Numbered from the stretch's first letter, positions 53,668-63,382 are shown. The stretch is DNA of 64,000 nucleotides from Romboutsia sp. CE17 (GCF_012317385.1 NZ_CP051144.1:1922001-1986000), one strand, 5' to 3'. Numbers and translations: made by a program. The notes: generated by a model not told the origin, from the sequence alone.

Positions 53668-55344
53668 TTAAAAATATTCCTTATTTATTTTATTACAAAT
53701 TGTTTCAAATATGGGAGTTGCAGACTTACTTTCATCCTTTGTTCCTTCTACTAAAATTGTGATTGCATACTTTGCTTCCTCTTGTGGATAAAATCCAGTT
53801 ATCCATCCATGATTTATAGATACACCATTAATATTACTTTGAGCAGTACCTGTTTTTACTCCACATCCACCTTCTAAGTCACTAAGTTCTTTAGCTGTTC
53901 CATATTCTGAAACAGATTCCATAATCTCCTTTATTTGAGTGATTATATATGGCGATATTATTTCTTCACTTTTTGAAGATTTAAATGATTCAATAATACT
54001 TTTATCATTGTTTATTATACTATCGTATATGTATAGTGGCTTATATGTTCCATTATTTGCTATAATTTGAGTAAGCTGATTTATTTGCAAAGGTGTAAAT
54101 TCAATATCAGCTTGACCTATGGCTAAGTTTCTTAAAGCTATTTCTGTTGGTATTTTTGATGATATTTCTTCATCTATTCCTATACCAACTTTTTCATCTA
54201 AGTGTAAAGTTTCTATAGCTTCTAATATTTTTTCTTTTCCAACCTTTGAGGCTATATCATAAAATGCAGTATTGCAAGAATTTGAAAATGCATCTTCTAA
54301 ACTTTCAACTCCATGACCATCAGTATTATGGCAATGAAGCACTTCTTTATTATTTCCTATTTTAACTTCACCTGTACAGTTGTAAGTATAATTTTCATCT
54401 ATTACTTTGTTAGTAAGAGCTGCATATAAAACAACTATTTTAAAAACTGATCCTGGAGGATAAGTAACTGATATAGCTCTATTTTCTAGTTCTCTGTTGC
54501 TACTATTTATATATTCTGCTATATTATTTTGATTATAATTAGGTCTTGAACTCATTGCTAGTATTTCTCCAGTTTCTATATCTGAAATTACAACTGCAGT
54601 TGGATTAGATTCTTCATCAACAGTTTCTTCTACTATCTTTTGTAGTTTAGAATCAATTGTAAGCCTTAAGTGTTTATCTTCTTCATTATATTTTGTTGAT
54701 TTTATACTTCCCTCAAGAATATCTAATCCCTGACTTTTCCCAGAGTCTGCGGCTTTAAATACAGAAACATATTCTTCATTATTATCTTTTAAAACTTCAT
54801 CCATACTTTTTTCTATTCCACTTTGAGCGCTTTCGTCAGACTTCTTTAAATATCCAATAGTATGTGTTAAAAGATTACTTTCTGAGTATCTATATGTTTT
54901 TTCTTCAACTATTATACCTTCATCCTCAAGTTCTTTTTTCATATTTTTATTAAAGTTTTCAACTTCAATTTCAATCATACTAGATAATAATTGATCTTGA
55001 ACTGCTTTAAATATATCTTCATCAGTAAGATTTGTAGCTTTCTTTATTAATGTAATATTTTTGTAGTCTCCATTTAAAATTTTTTGTGGCACTAAAAGTA
55101 TGGTCTTTTTAACTGTATCTGTTAAAGGAATATTATTTTTATCATAAATTATTCCTCTTCCAGAATTCAGTTTTACTTTTTCTGTACTTTGATTTTCTAC
55201 ACGTTTTGAATATTCCTCACTTTTAAAGATTGAAATATCAGTCAACCTATAAACTAAAAATCCGTATATGGTTAAGGCTATAAAAAATATAGACCTAAAT
55301 CTACCTCTACTTTTTATAGATAGAGGTCCTTTTAATCTAGACAT
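53668..55344 (-). CDS. Class B penicillin-binding protein (transpeptidase)
   Basis: 558 residues. One N-terminal membrane anchor (about 15-35), a dimerisation domain, then the transpeptidase domain with SVFK (PPGSVFKIVV, active serine), SNSCN and KTGTA motifs. It cross-links peptidoglycan outside the membrane. Length and place beside sigK fit the sporulation-associated class B PBP of the C. difficile group, which I recall in the same position. A hairpin just upstream covers its ribosome site. It lies 58 bases after udk. Confidence 0.88.
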   Translation of the reverse strand: MSRLKGPLSIKSRGRFRSIFFIALTIYGFLVYRLTDISIFKSEEYSKRVENQSTEKVKLNSGRGIIYDKNNIPLTDTVKKTILLVPQKILNGDYKNITLIKKATNLTDEDIFKAVQDQLLSSMIEIEVENFNKNMKKELEDEGIIVEEKTYRYSESNLLTHTIGYLKKSDESAQSGIEKSMDEVLKDNNEEYVSVFKAADSGKSQGLDILEGSIKSTKYNEEDKHLRLTIDSKLQKIVEETVDEESNPTAVVISDIETGEILAMSSRPNYNQNNIAEYINSSNRELENRAISVTYPPGSVFKIVVLYAALTNKVIDENYTYNCTGEVKIGNNKEVLHCHNTDGHGVESLEDAFSNSCNTAFYDIASKVGKEKILEAIETLHLDEKVGIGIDEEISSKIPTEIALRNLAIGQADIEFTPLQINQLTQIIANNGTYKPLYIYDSIINNDKSIIESFKSSKSEEIISPYIITQIKEIMESVSEYGTAKELSDLEGGCGVKTGTAQSNINGVSINHGWITGFYPQEEAKYAITILVEGTKDESKSATPIFETICNKINKEYF

Positions 55345-55391
55345 AAAATCACCCCTTAGGTATTTATCATTTTAGACAAATTCTAAGGGGT
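55342..55391 (-). promoter_or_regulatory. Hairpin masking the PBP ribosome binding site
   Basis: ACCCCTTAG (55351-55359) is complementary to CTAAGGGGT (55383-55391). The minus-strand AAGGGG of the lower arm is the Shine-Dalgarno sequence 7 bases before the ATG (55344). When paired it would be blocked. The loop is 23 nt. Confidence 0.6.
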
Positions 55392-55402
55392 TAATACTTA
55401 TT

Positions 55403-56047
55403 TTAGTGTGTTAAATTCAATTCACTTCTTATTTTAGATATTACTATATCTATTGCAACTTGATTATGCCCACCTTCTGGCATTATTATATCCGCATATT
55501 TTTTATATGGCTCTACAAATTGATCATGAGCTGGTTTAACAGTACTTAAATATTGATCTATTACTGAATCTACTGTTCTACCTCTTTCTTTTATATCTCT
55601 TTGTATTCTTCTAAGAATTCTTATATCATCTTCTGTATCAACATATATCTTTATATCCAATTTATCTCTTAACTCTTCATCTTCTAATATCATAATACCT
55701 TCAACTATTATTATATCTTTTGGAGCTATTGTTATAGTTTCATCTAATTTTCTTGTATGAATTTCATAATCATATACTGGCTTTTCAACAGACTTTCCTT
55801 CACATAAATCTTCTATATGTTGTATTAAAAGTTTATTATCAAAAGAAAGTGGATGATCATAATTAGTTTTTAATCTTTCTTCAAAACTCAAGTGACTTTG
55901 ATCCTTATAATACGCATCTTGCTCTAAAATTGATATATTTTCTTCTGGTATATTTTCTATTATAGATTTACAAACTGTACTTTTCCCAGATCCAGTTCCT
56001 CCAGTTATTCCTATTATAAGTGGTCTCTTATTATTCTTCATTTTCAA
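55403..56047 (-). CDS. udk: Uridine kinase
   Basis: 214 residues from TTG 56047, with GGAG 5 bases upstream. An ATG two codons later is an alternative. P-loop [36 protein letters not shown] and [12 protein letters not shown] are family motifs. Phosphorylates uridine and cytidine. It follows the U32 gene, which is the order in Bacillus (trmR, trhP, udk). Confidence 0.94.
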   Translation of the reverse strand: MKMKNNKRPLIIGITGGTGSGKSTVCKSIIENIPEENISILEQDAYYKDQSHLSFEERLKTNYDHPLSFDNKLLIQHIEDLCEGKSVEKPVYDYEIHTRKLDETITIAPKDIIIVEGIMILEDEELRDKLDIKIYVDTEDDIRILRRIQRDIKERGRTVDSVIDQYLSTVKPAHDQFVEPYKKYADIIMPEGGHNQVAIDIVISKIRSELNLTH

Positions 56048-56110
56048 TTTCTCTCCTTAAATATGTGATACTTATTTATGTCTCTTTACATTTTTAACAC
56101 ATCTTATTAT

Positions 56111-57064
56111 TTAGTTAAGATGTTTGAAATATTCTTCATCATATATTTTTGTCTCTTCTAAATAGAATCCTGTTGTATATTCTCTGTAGTTACTATTTCT
56201 TATGTCTTTCATAAGTGACTCATCAAACTTATAATTTTGAGGGTCTTTATAAAAATCATCTATAGCTTTTCTATATGCCTTTACTACCGTTTCTACATAT
56301 TTTGCATCTTTCATTCTTCCTTCTATACTAAAGCTATCAATTCCTGATTTTATAAGCTCTGGTATGAATTCTATCATACACAGATCTCTAGAACTAAAGA
56401 AGAATGTTCCACCTTCATCTTCGTATACAGGGCAGTATTCTCCTTGTCTTTTTTCTTCAACTAAATTGTATTTTTTATTTTCTGAATAAAGATTTATATC
56501 TCTAGTTGATATATAACTAGTTAGTAACTTTCTTCCAGAGTAAGACATACACATTCCGCCATGAACAAAAGCTTCAATATCCATATCAAAAGGAATATTA
56601 GCCTTTATTCCTTGTATTTCTTTAAGTGATAATTCTCTTGATACTGCAACTCTTCTTATTCCTTGTTCATACCAAAAGTTTGCTGTTGCATAATTATTTA
56701 CATTCGCTATAGTAGTTAAGTGTAATCTCATATTAGGAACTACTTTTCTTATTGTGTCTAAAACACCTGGCTCAGATATTATTAATGCATCAACTTTAGC
56801 TTCTTGTAATTCTAATAAATACTCTTCTAAATAAACAAAATCTTGATTGTGAGGAAGTAAATTTATAGCTACATACACTTTCTTTCCTCTTTCATGAGCA
56901 AAATTTACACCTTTTACTATTTCTTCTTTTGTAAAATCTTTAGATGATGTTTTCATTCCATAAGATTCTCCACCTATATAAACAGCATCAGCTCCAGATT
57001 CTATTGCTATCTTTAGTGTTTCTAAATCCCTTGCGGGGGCTTGAAGTTCTATTTTATTTATCAT
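56111..57064 (-). CDS. Peptidase U32 family protein, tRNA hydroxylation (TrhP-like)
   Basis: 317 residues. The U32 signature EAFVHGGMCMSYSGRKLL is at about 164-180, with RDLCMIEFIPEL and FSIEGRMK following. Despite the name, relatives act with a methyltransferase to make 5-methoxyuridine at tRNA position 34: TrhP1/TrhP2 hydroxylate and TrmR methylates. The ATG overlaps the trmR stop (TAATG). Only one U32 gene is seen here, whereas Bacillus has two in tandem. Confidence 0.85.
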   Translation of the reverse strand: MINKIELQAPARDLETLKIAIESGADAVYIGGESYGMKTSSKDFTKEEIVKGVNFAHERGKKVYVAINLLPHNQDFVYLEEYLLELQEAKVDALIISEPGVLDTIRKVVPNMRLHLTTIANVNNYATANFWYEQGIRRVAVSRELSLKEIQGIKANIPFDMDIEAFVHGGMCMSYSGRKLLTSYISTRDINLYSENKKYNLVEEKRQGEYCPVYEDEGGTFFFSSRDLCMIEFIPELIKSGIDSFSIEGRMKDAKYVETVVKAYRKAIDDFYKDPQNYKFDESLMKDIRNSNYREYTTGFYLEETKIYDEEYFKHLN

Positions 57065-57726
57065 TATTTTGTCCCTCTTTCTTTTTCTTTATAGCTAAGA
57101 GCTACTCCATCTCCTATTGGAATTAGCGATGTGCTTAAATAATCACAATTACATATATAATCTAAATAATTTCTCATTCTTTTTACTATAGTTTTTTTTC
57201 TTCTAACTACAAAATCATCATGCGCTACCATTCCTTTGTATAAAATGTTATCAGAAATTAAAAGTCCTCCGACCTTCAGCTTATCTATAACCATATCATA
57301 AAATAATTTATACTGTCCTTTTGCTGCATCTAAGAATATCATATCAAATTCACCTTCAACTTTAGGCAGCAATTCTTCTGCATCTCCTTCTAGTATAGTT
57401 ATATTATTTTCAAATCCAGCTCTTTTTATATTTTCTTTAGCTTTTTCTATCATAGATTCATTTCTTTCAACAGTAGTTATTTTAACCTCACTACCAACTG
57501 TTGTTGCAAAAAGTATAGAAGAATATCCAATCGCACATCCAACTTCTAATATTGTTTTAGGTTTGTCCAATTTTAATAGTACCTTTAGTAAGTCAGAAAC
57601 TTCTTTATGTACTATTGGTACATTATGCTCTGCAGCGTAAACTTCTAATTCTCTTAATAAGCCTTCTTTATCTTTAAGAGTAGTTCTTATATATTCTTCT
57701 ACTAAGTTATTTACTATATTACTCAA
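57064..57726 (-). CDS. trmR: tRNA 5-hydroxyuridine methyltransferase TrmR-like (O-methyltransferase)
   Basis: 220 residues, SAM-dependent O-methyltransferase family 3. Motif I EVGCAIGYSSILFAT (about 76-90), GDAEELLPK and FLDAAKGQYKLFY are visible. Order with U32 and udk matches the Bacillus yrrM set, where TrmR adds the methyl to tRNA 5-hydroxyuridine. The start is TTG (57726-57724) with AAGGAG upstream. It lies 92 bases after mltG. Confidence 0.85.
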   Translation of the reverse strand: MSNIVNNLVEEYIRTTLKDKEGLLRELEVYAAEHNVPIVHKEVSDLLKVLLKLDKPKTILEVGCAIGYSSILFATTVGSEVKITTVERNESMIEKAKENIKRAGFENNITILEGDAEELLPKVEGEFDMIFLDAAKGQYKLFYDMVIDKLKVGGLLISDNILYKGMVAHDDFVVRRKKTIVKRMRNYLDYICNCDYLSTSLIPIGDGVALSYKEKERGTK

Positions 57727-57753
57727 TTAAATTCACTCCTTATAAATTAATAT

Positions 57754-57784
57754 GGATTACGCCTTAATACTTAAGACATAATCC
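57754..57784 (-). terminator. Hairpin between mltG and trmR
   Basis: On the minus strand GGATTATGTCTTAA pairs with TTAAGGCGTAATCC (14 pairs using two G-U). There is no long T-run after it, so it may attenuate rather than end transcription. Confidence 0.6.
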
Positions 57785-57818
57785 ATAAATTTTGGCGTTA
57801 GATTAAAATAAACTATAG

Positions 57819-58886
57819 TTAGTTTTTATTTGTACTTGTATTATTTTCTTTTTGTAATTTATCTCTTGCATCCTTATATTCTTGAACATACTTTAAATGT
57901 TCTTCATAAGTTACACTATAATTATTTCCACCATCTATTGTTGCTACAAAGTATAAATAATCTGTTTTTTCAGGATATAAAGCCGCTTTTATAGACTTAA
58001 TTCCCGGACTTGCAATTGGTGTAGGTGGCAATCCTTTATTTATATATGTGTTATATGGAGAATCAATTTTTAAATCTGCATAAGTTACAATTTTTTTTCT
58101 CTCATCAAAGACGTATTGTATTGTTGCATCTGATTGAAGAGGCATGTCTATATCTAATCTATTATAAAATACACTTGCAATTATTGGCCTATCTTCATCT
58201 AATACAGCTTCTTTTTCAATAATAGATGCTATATTTACAACTTCTTCTAATGTCATATTTAATTCTTTTTGTCTTTTTACAAGTTTATCTGTGTATTCTT
58301 TATCAAATTGAGAAAGCATAGTTGAAATTACTTTTTCTTCACTATCTCCTTCTTTAAAGTAATAAGTCGATGGATATAAAAAACCTTCTAAAGATTTAAT
58401 ATCATTTTCTTTTAAAAATCTAAACTTATCATAAAGTTTTGATGGATTATTAATTAAATCATCATACTTATCTTTTTTCCCTATTTTTTTATCTACAAGA
58501 ATAGAAACAATCTCCTTAGACGTCGATCCTTCTGGTATTGTTACTTTTATACCATCATTATATACTTTACCAGAAACTAAAAGTTCTAATATATCTTTAT
58601 TTGAATACGTTTGACTTATTAAATACTTACCTGCTTTTATTTCTTCAGCATTATTGCTTAACTTTACTAAAACTTTAAATAAAGTCTTATTTTTTATTAA
58701 TTGATTTTCATATAGAATATTAGATATACTATTAACACTTGAGCCTGTAGGTATATCTATAATTATATCCTTCTTGCTTTTTCTATTATAAGGTCCAATT
58801 TCATAAACTACAAAAGCCCCTATAAGAATCACTAATATAATAGAAGTTATTCCTATTATCTTAAGTTTATTCCCTTTTAAATTCAT
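57819..58886 (-). CDS. mltG: Endolytic murein transglycosylase MltG
   Basis: 355 residues, YceG family. One membrane anchor at about 8-28, a LysM-like middle, then the catalytic region VNIASIIEKEAV with the active Glu and SVFYNRL, LQSDATIQYV and SPYNTYINKGLPPTPI. It cleaves nascent peptidoglycan at the membrane and ends glycan chains. In Bacillus this is yrrL, the gene before trmR, and the same order is kept here. Confidence 0.95.
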   Translation of the reverse strand: MNLKGNKLKIIGITSIILVILIGAFVVYEIGPYNRKSKKDIIIDIPTGSSVNSISNILYENQLIKNKTLFKVLVKLSNNAEEIKAGKYLISQTYSNKDILELLVSGKVYNDGIKVTIPEGSTSKEIVSILVDKKIGKKDKYDDLINNPSKLYDKFRFLKENDIKSLEGFLYPSTYYFKEGDSEEKVISTMLSQFDKEYTDKLVKRQKELNMTLEEVVNIASIIEKEAVLDEDRPIIASVFYNRLDIDMPLQSDATIQYVFDERKKIVTYADLKIDSPYNTYINKGLPPTPIASPGIKSIKAALYPEKTDYLYFVATIDGGNNYSVTYEEHLKYVQEYKDARDKLQKENNTSTNKN

Positions 58887-59008
58887 AGGTTATCTACTCC
58901 TCGTATATATTTATATCCTTTATATTATAAGTCTAAGCATAAAAATTTTCAATAAATTTGTCGAAGAAATAATTTTTTGAAATAGTTTTCAATTTTAATC
59001 AATATAAA

Positions 59009-59038
59009 AGCCTAACGTTATTTTTTACACGTTAGGCT
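59009..59038 (-). terminator. Terminator after pdp
   Basis: AGCCTAACGT (59009-59018) pairs with ACGTTAGGCT (59029-59038), then TTTTATAT on the minus strand, 16 bases after the pdp stop. Confidence 0.83.
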
Positions 59039-59054
59039 AGTAATAAACATTTAT

Positions 59055-60380
59055 CTAGAATTTTTTTATTCCATCTTTTGTTACAACACCATAAACTAAT
59101 TTTTTAGGCTCAACTTTTTTATCTACTATCGTATATGCATTTACAAATCTTTCTATAGCAGATTCTAACTTGTCTTCTTTATTAAGATACATTGTTGCTA
59201 GAACTTCACCTTCATTTACGTATTCGCCAACCTTCTTTTCAAGAACAATACCAGCTGCTAAGTCTAGTACATCTTCTTTAGTTTCTCTTCCTGCACCTAG
59301 TATCATTGCTGATACACCAACTTCTTCAGCTTCTATTTTGCTTATGTAACCACTTCTAGGTGATTTTACTGGTACTACTATACTTGCCTTAGGGAATAAC
59401 GTATAATCGTCTACAACTCTACTATCTCCACCTTGATTTTCTATGAATACCTTTAACTTTTCTAAAGCTGATCCAGAAGCTATAGCCTCTTTAATTTTTT
59501 CTACTCCTTCTTCGAAAGTTTTTACAGTTTTAGCTAAAACTAGCATATATGCACCTAACGTTTCACATAAATTAACAAAATCTTTCGGTCCATTTCCTTT
59601 TAATGTTTCTATTGCTTCTATAACTTCTAAAGAGTTCCCTATTGCAAATCCTAATGGTTCATCCATATCAGTAATCATACCTATAGTCTCTCTACCCATT
59701 CCATTACCTATATCAACCATAGCTTTAGCTAATTCAAATGAGTCATCTAAAGTTTTCATGAACGCTCCATCACCAGTTTTAACATCTAATAATATGGCAT
59801 TAGCACCTGATGCTAACTTTTTACACATTATACTTGCAGCTATTAAGGATATATTATCTACCGTAGCTGTAACATCTCTAAGAGCATACATTTTTTTATC
59901 AGCTACGGCTATTGTAGCAGTTTGACCACATACAGCTATTTTATGTTTATTAACTGAATCTATAAATTTTTTAGCTTCCATTTCTATTGAAAATCCTGGA
60001 ATAGATTCTAACTTATCTAGAGTACCTCCAGTATGTCCTAAACCTCTTCCTGACATTTTAGCTACTGGAGCTCCACAAGCTGCTACTAATGGAGCTAAAG
60101 CTATTGTAGTTTTATCTCCAACTCCTCCAGTACTGTGCTTATCAACTTTAATTCCTTCTATTTCAGATAAATCTATTACATCTCCTGACTTCATCATAGC
60201 ATCTGTAAGATATACAGTTTCTTCTTTATTCATTTTATTTAAATATATAGCCATTAGTAAGGCTGAAGCTTGATAATCAGGTATTTCACCCTTTGAATAT
60301 TTTTCAACAAAAAAATCTATTTCAGCTTTAGTAAGCTCATGATTATCTCTTTTTTTTCTTATTATATCGTAAATTCTCAT
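59055..60380 (-). CDS. pdp: Pyrimidine-nucleoside phosphorylase
   Basis: 441 residues. The N-terminal helices are followed by the phosphate loop KHSTGGVGDKTTI (about 80-92), MSGRGLGHTGGTLDKLE (family signature) and SKLAS-type KKLASGANAILLDVKTGDGAFM. It splits uridine and thymidine to base and sugar-1-phosphate. It forms a salvage run with punA and deoB upstream. ATG has AGGAGA. Confidence 0.95.
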   Translation of the reverse strand: MRIYDIIRKKRDNHELTKAEIDFFVEKYSKGEIPDYQASALLMAIYLNKMNKEETVYLTDAMMKSGDVIDLSEIEGIKVDKHSTGGVGDKTTIALAPLVAACGAPVAKMSGRGLGHTGGTLDKLESIPGFSIEMEAKKFIDSVNKHKIAVCGQTATIAVADKKMYALRDVTATVDNISLIAASIMCKKLASGANAILLDVKTGDGAFMKTLDDSFELAKAMVDIGNGMGRETIGMITDMDEPLGFAIGNSLEVIEAIETLKGNGPKDFVNLCETLGAYMLVLAKTVKTFEEGVEKIKEAIASGSALEKLKVFIENQGGDSRVVDDYTLFPKASIVVPVKSPRSGYISKIEAEEVGVSAMILGAGRETKEDVLDLAAGIVLEKKVGEYVNEGEVLATMYLNKEDKLESAIERFVNAYTIVDKKVEPKKLVYGVVTKDGIKKF

Positions 60381-60420
60381 TTAAATTTTCTCCTAAAATT
60401 ATTAATCGTCCTAATAACCT

Positions 60421-60452
60421 AGCCCTAGTATTAAATTGTCAATACTAGGGCT
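60421..60452 (-). terminator. Hairpin between punA and pdp
   Basis: AGCCCTAGTATT (60421-60432) is exactly complementary to AATACTAGGGCT (60441-60452), loop 8 nt, 12 bases after the punA stop. No T-run follows, so it may be a weak terminator or an mRNA processing site. Confidence 0.55.
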
Positions 60453-60463
60453 GTTAAAAACTA

Positions 60464-61285
60464 TTATATTTTATTGACAACCTTTTTAACTAAACTTAAA
60501 AATTCTGCTTTTACTTTTTGAGTAGTTTCTATAACTTCTTCATGGTCAAGAGGTTGATCAAGTATACCTGCTGCCATATTTGTTATACAAGATATCCCTA
60601 CAACTTCCATTCCTGAGTGAGATGCAACTATAACCTCAGGTGCTGTTGACATACCTACTGCATCTGCACCTAGTATTTGTGCCATCTTTACTTCTGCTGG
60701 TGTTTCATATGTTGGTCCACTAAAGAATGCATAAACACCCTCTTGCACTTTCATATTTAATTCTTTTGCACATTCTTTTACTAACTCTACATTTTTAGGC
60801 TGATATGCAGTTGACATATCTGGGAATCTTGGTCCAAATCTTTCATCATTAGATCCTATTAAAGGATTGCTTCCACTTAGATTTATATGATCTTTTATTA
60901 CCATTAAATCACCAGGATTGAAGCTTTTATTCGCTCCTCCTGCTGCATTAGTAACTACTAAAGTTTCAACACCTAAAGCTTTCATAACTCTTACAGGGAA
61001 TGTTATTTCTCTTTGAGAGTATCCTTCATAGTAATGGAATCTTCCTTGCATAGCAACTACTTTTTTACCTTCTAAAGTACCTAGCACTAAACATCCAGCA
61101 TGTCCTTCTACTGTAGAAACAGGGAAATTAGGTATTTCATTATAGTTTATTCTTACCGGATTTTCTATTTCATCTGCTAATATACCTAATCCTGATCCTA
61201 ATATTAATCCTATTTGTGGATTTATATCACATTTTGATTTTATAAAATTAGCACTTTCTTGAACTTTATCAAACATGTTTTTCAT
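60464..61285 (-). CDS. punA: Purine-nucleoside phosphorylase
   Basis: 273 residues, PNP family with GSGLG, GRFHYYEGYS, VTNAAGGANKSFNPGDLMVIKDHINL and STAPEVIVASHSGMEV. Cleaves inosine and guanosine with phosphate to free base and ribose-1-phosphate, which DeoB then isomerises. It follows deoB by 16 bases in the same direction. Confidence 0.96.
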   Translation of the reverse strand: MKNMFDKVQESANFIKSKCDINPQIGLILGSGLGILADEIENPVRINYNEIPNFPVSTVEGHAGCLVLGTLEGKKVVAMQGRFHYYEGYSQREITFPVRVMKALGVETLVVTNAAGGANKSFNPGDLMVIKDHINLSGSNPLIGSNDERFGPRFPDMSTAYQPKNVELVKECAKELNMKVQEGVYAFFSGPTYETPAEVKMAQILGADAVGMSTAPEVIVASHSGMEVVGISCITNMAAGILDQPLDHEEVIETTQKVKAEFLSLVKKVVNKI

Positions 61286-61301
61286 TTGCTTTCCTCCAAC
61301 T

Positions 61302-62474
61302 TTACTTCATTACTTCTCCTTTGAAACTTTTTCCATTTTTAGGCATCTTAACATTTAGTATATCTGCAACTGTTGCTCCTATATCGGCAAAGCTATCTCT
61401 TATGCCTAAGTTAACATTTTCTTTTATATTTTTACCATATATAAGAACAGGTATATATTCTCTTGTATGATCTGTACCCTTATAAGTTGGATCATTACCG
61501 TGATCTGAATTTATTATAAGTATATCTTCATCTTTCATAGATTCTATTATTTCAGGAATTCTTGCATCAAATTCTTCTAATGCTTCTTTGTATCCTTCAA
61601 CATTTCTTCTATGACCAAACTTTGAATCAAAGTCAACTAGATTCGTAAAGATTAACCCATTATTGTCTTTTTTTATATAATTTATTGTTTCATCTACACC
61701 ATGCATATTATCTTTTGTATGTATAGCTTCTGTTATACCTTGTCCATTAAATATATCTTCTATTTTACCTACAGCTATAACATCAAGATTTGACTCTTTT
61801 ATATTATCAAGAACCGTAGGCTCAAATGGATTTAATGAATAATCTCTTCTGTTAGAAGTTCTAGTAAACTCTCCTATCTTTTTACCTACAAAAGGTCTAG
61901 CTATTATTCTGGCTACTGCATTGTCACCCATCATTATTTCTCTAGCTATTTCACACATTTTGTACAATTCTTCTAATGGTATTACCTCTTCATTTGCAGC
62001 TATTTGGAATACACTATCTGCAGATGTATAAACTATAACATCTCCAGTTTCTATTTGGTGTTCACCATATTCATCTAAAATTGCAGTTCCAGAAGCAGGT
62101 TTGTTACCAACTACTTTTCTTCCAGTTCTAGCTTCAAATTCATCAATTATTTCTTTTGGAAATCCATTTTCAAAGGTTTTAAACGGAGTTTCAACTAGTA
62201 CACCTGTCATCTCCCAGTGTCCTGTTGTTGTATCTTTTCCTTGTGATAATTCTGCACATTTTCCATATGCACCTATTGGTTTTTCTTCGGATTCTATAAA
62301 GTCTGCTCCTTCTATATTTCCTATACCTAATTTTCTTAAATTAGGTATTTTTATATCTTTATATTCTTTGACAATGTTTCCTAATGTGTTTACTCCACTA
62401 TCTCCAAATTTTTCAGAATCAGGAAGCGCACCTATACCAACACTATCTATTACCATCCATATTATTCTGTTCAT
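61302..62474 (-). CDS. deoB: Phosphopentomutase
   Basis: 390 residues from ATG 62474-62472, with AAAGGAGGACATTAAA upstream. An alkaline-phosphatase superfamily enzyme with MVIDSVGIGALPD at the start, GKDTTTGHWE around the active Thr (about 85), and INSDHGNDPTYKGTDHTREYIP carrying metal ligands. Converts ribose-1-P and deoxyribose-1-P to the 5-phosphates. It follows xerD closely, as in Bacillus. Confidence 0.96.
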   Translation of the reverse strand: MNRIIWMVIDSVGIGALPDSEKFGDSGVNTLGNIVKEYKDIKIPNLRKLGIGNIEGADFIESEEKPIGAYGKCAELSQGKDTTTGHWEMTGVLVETPFKTFENGFPKEIIDEFEARTGRKVVGNKPASGTAILDEYGEHQIETGDVIVYTSADSVFQIAANEEVIPLEELYKMCEIAREIMMGDNAVARIIARPFVGKKIGEFTRTSNRRDYSLNPFEPTVLDNIKESNLDVIAVGKIEDIFNGQGITEAIHTKDNMHGVDETINYIKKDNNGLIFTNLVDFDSKFGHRRNVEGYKEALEEFDARIPEIIESMKDEDILIINSDHGNDPTYKGTDHTREYIPVLIYGKNIKENVNLGIRDSFADIGATVADILNVKMPKNGKSFKGEVMK

Positions 62475-62491
62475 TTTAATGTCCTCCTTTG

Positions 62492-63370
62492 TCACTTTGT
62501 TCTAGGATGCTTTTCTTTCATTTCTTTTCTAATATTTTTATTTATATGATTTACATAGCTTTGTAAACTTGACAAATTGGAATTACCTAATATCTTACTT
62601 ACTACAGCTACATTTGCACCATTATTTAATAAATGTATTGCAAATGAATGCCTAAGCATACTAGGGTTAATATTTTTATTTATATTAGCATCTACAGCAT
62701 ATTTTTTTATAACTTTCCATAGACCTTGTCTTGTAAACCTACTACCTAATGAGTTTACAAATAGCGATTCTTCTTTTTCATTAGCAATCTTAGGTCTTCC
62801 TTCTTTTAAATATTTTTCTAAATAAAATTTTGTTATATCTGAAATTGGTATTACTCTTTGATGTTTCCCTGAATTACAATATATATATTCAATGTCTAAA
62901 TCAAAATCTGTAATGTTCATTTCAATTAACTCAGAAACTTTTATTCCAGTTCCATACAATATTTCAAATATAGCCTTGTCCCTAATTTGTCTAGGAGTAT
63001 CTAAATTAGGAAAATTTAATAAAGCATTTATTTCATCTTCAGTCAAAACATCAATATCTTGTTGTTTTACTTTAGGTTTTTTTATACTTCTTGAAGGATC
63101 CTTTTCGCATTTACCAGAAAAAAATAAATAATCATGGAAAGATTTTATAGAAGATATCATTCTGGAAACAGTAGCTGCCGAAATATTAGATCTTTCTAGT
63201 TCTATTAAATATGCAATAATATCATTTTCCCTTACATCTTCTAGTTTTATATTTTTATTATATAAGTACTCTATATATTTTTTTATATCTATAAAGTATG
63301 ACGATACTGTATTATCAGACAATTTCTTTTTGTTTTTTATATAATTAATGTATTCCTGTATTACTTCCAT
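62492..63370 (-). CDS. xerD: XerD-type tyrosine recombinase with substituted catalytic residues
   Basis: 292 residues with the two-domain Xer layout: an N-terminal SAM-like core-binding domain and a C-terminal catalytic domain. Compared with Bacillus XerD, Arg I is Lys (GIKVSELI, 144), the first His of HxLRH is Ser (NPSMLRHSF, 237) and the third-motif His is Asn (LGNSNLSS, 263). The second Arg (240), the beta-hairpin Lys (169) and Tyr 272 remain. It is in the usual place before deoB, after spoIIM. It may be inactive or have altered chemistry. Overall similarity to XerD is strong. Confidence 0.85.
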   Translation of the reverse strand: MEVIQEYINYIKNKKKLSDNTVSSYFIDIKKYIEYLYNKNIKLEDVRENDIIAYLIELERSNISAATVSRMISSIKSFHDYLFFSGKCEKDPSRSIKKPKVKQQDIDVLTEDEINALLNFPNLDTPRQIRDKAIFEILYGTGIKVSELIEMNITDFDLDIEYIYCNSGKHQRVIPISDITKFYLEKYLKEGRPKIANEKEESLFVNSLGSRFTRQGLWKVIKKYAVDANINKNINPSMLRHSFAIHLLNNGANVAVVSKILGNSNLSSLQSYVNHINKNIRKEMKEKHPRTK

Positions 63371-63382
63371 AGCAAGCTCCTT

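Noticed and set aside
62492-63370. Integrase of a mobile element rather than XerD
   Set aside because: Position between spoIIM and deoB, length of 292 residues and overall similarity fit the housekeeping Xer gene. No other mobile-element genes are nearby.
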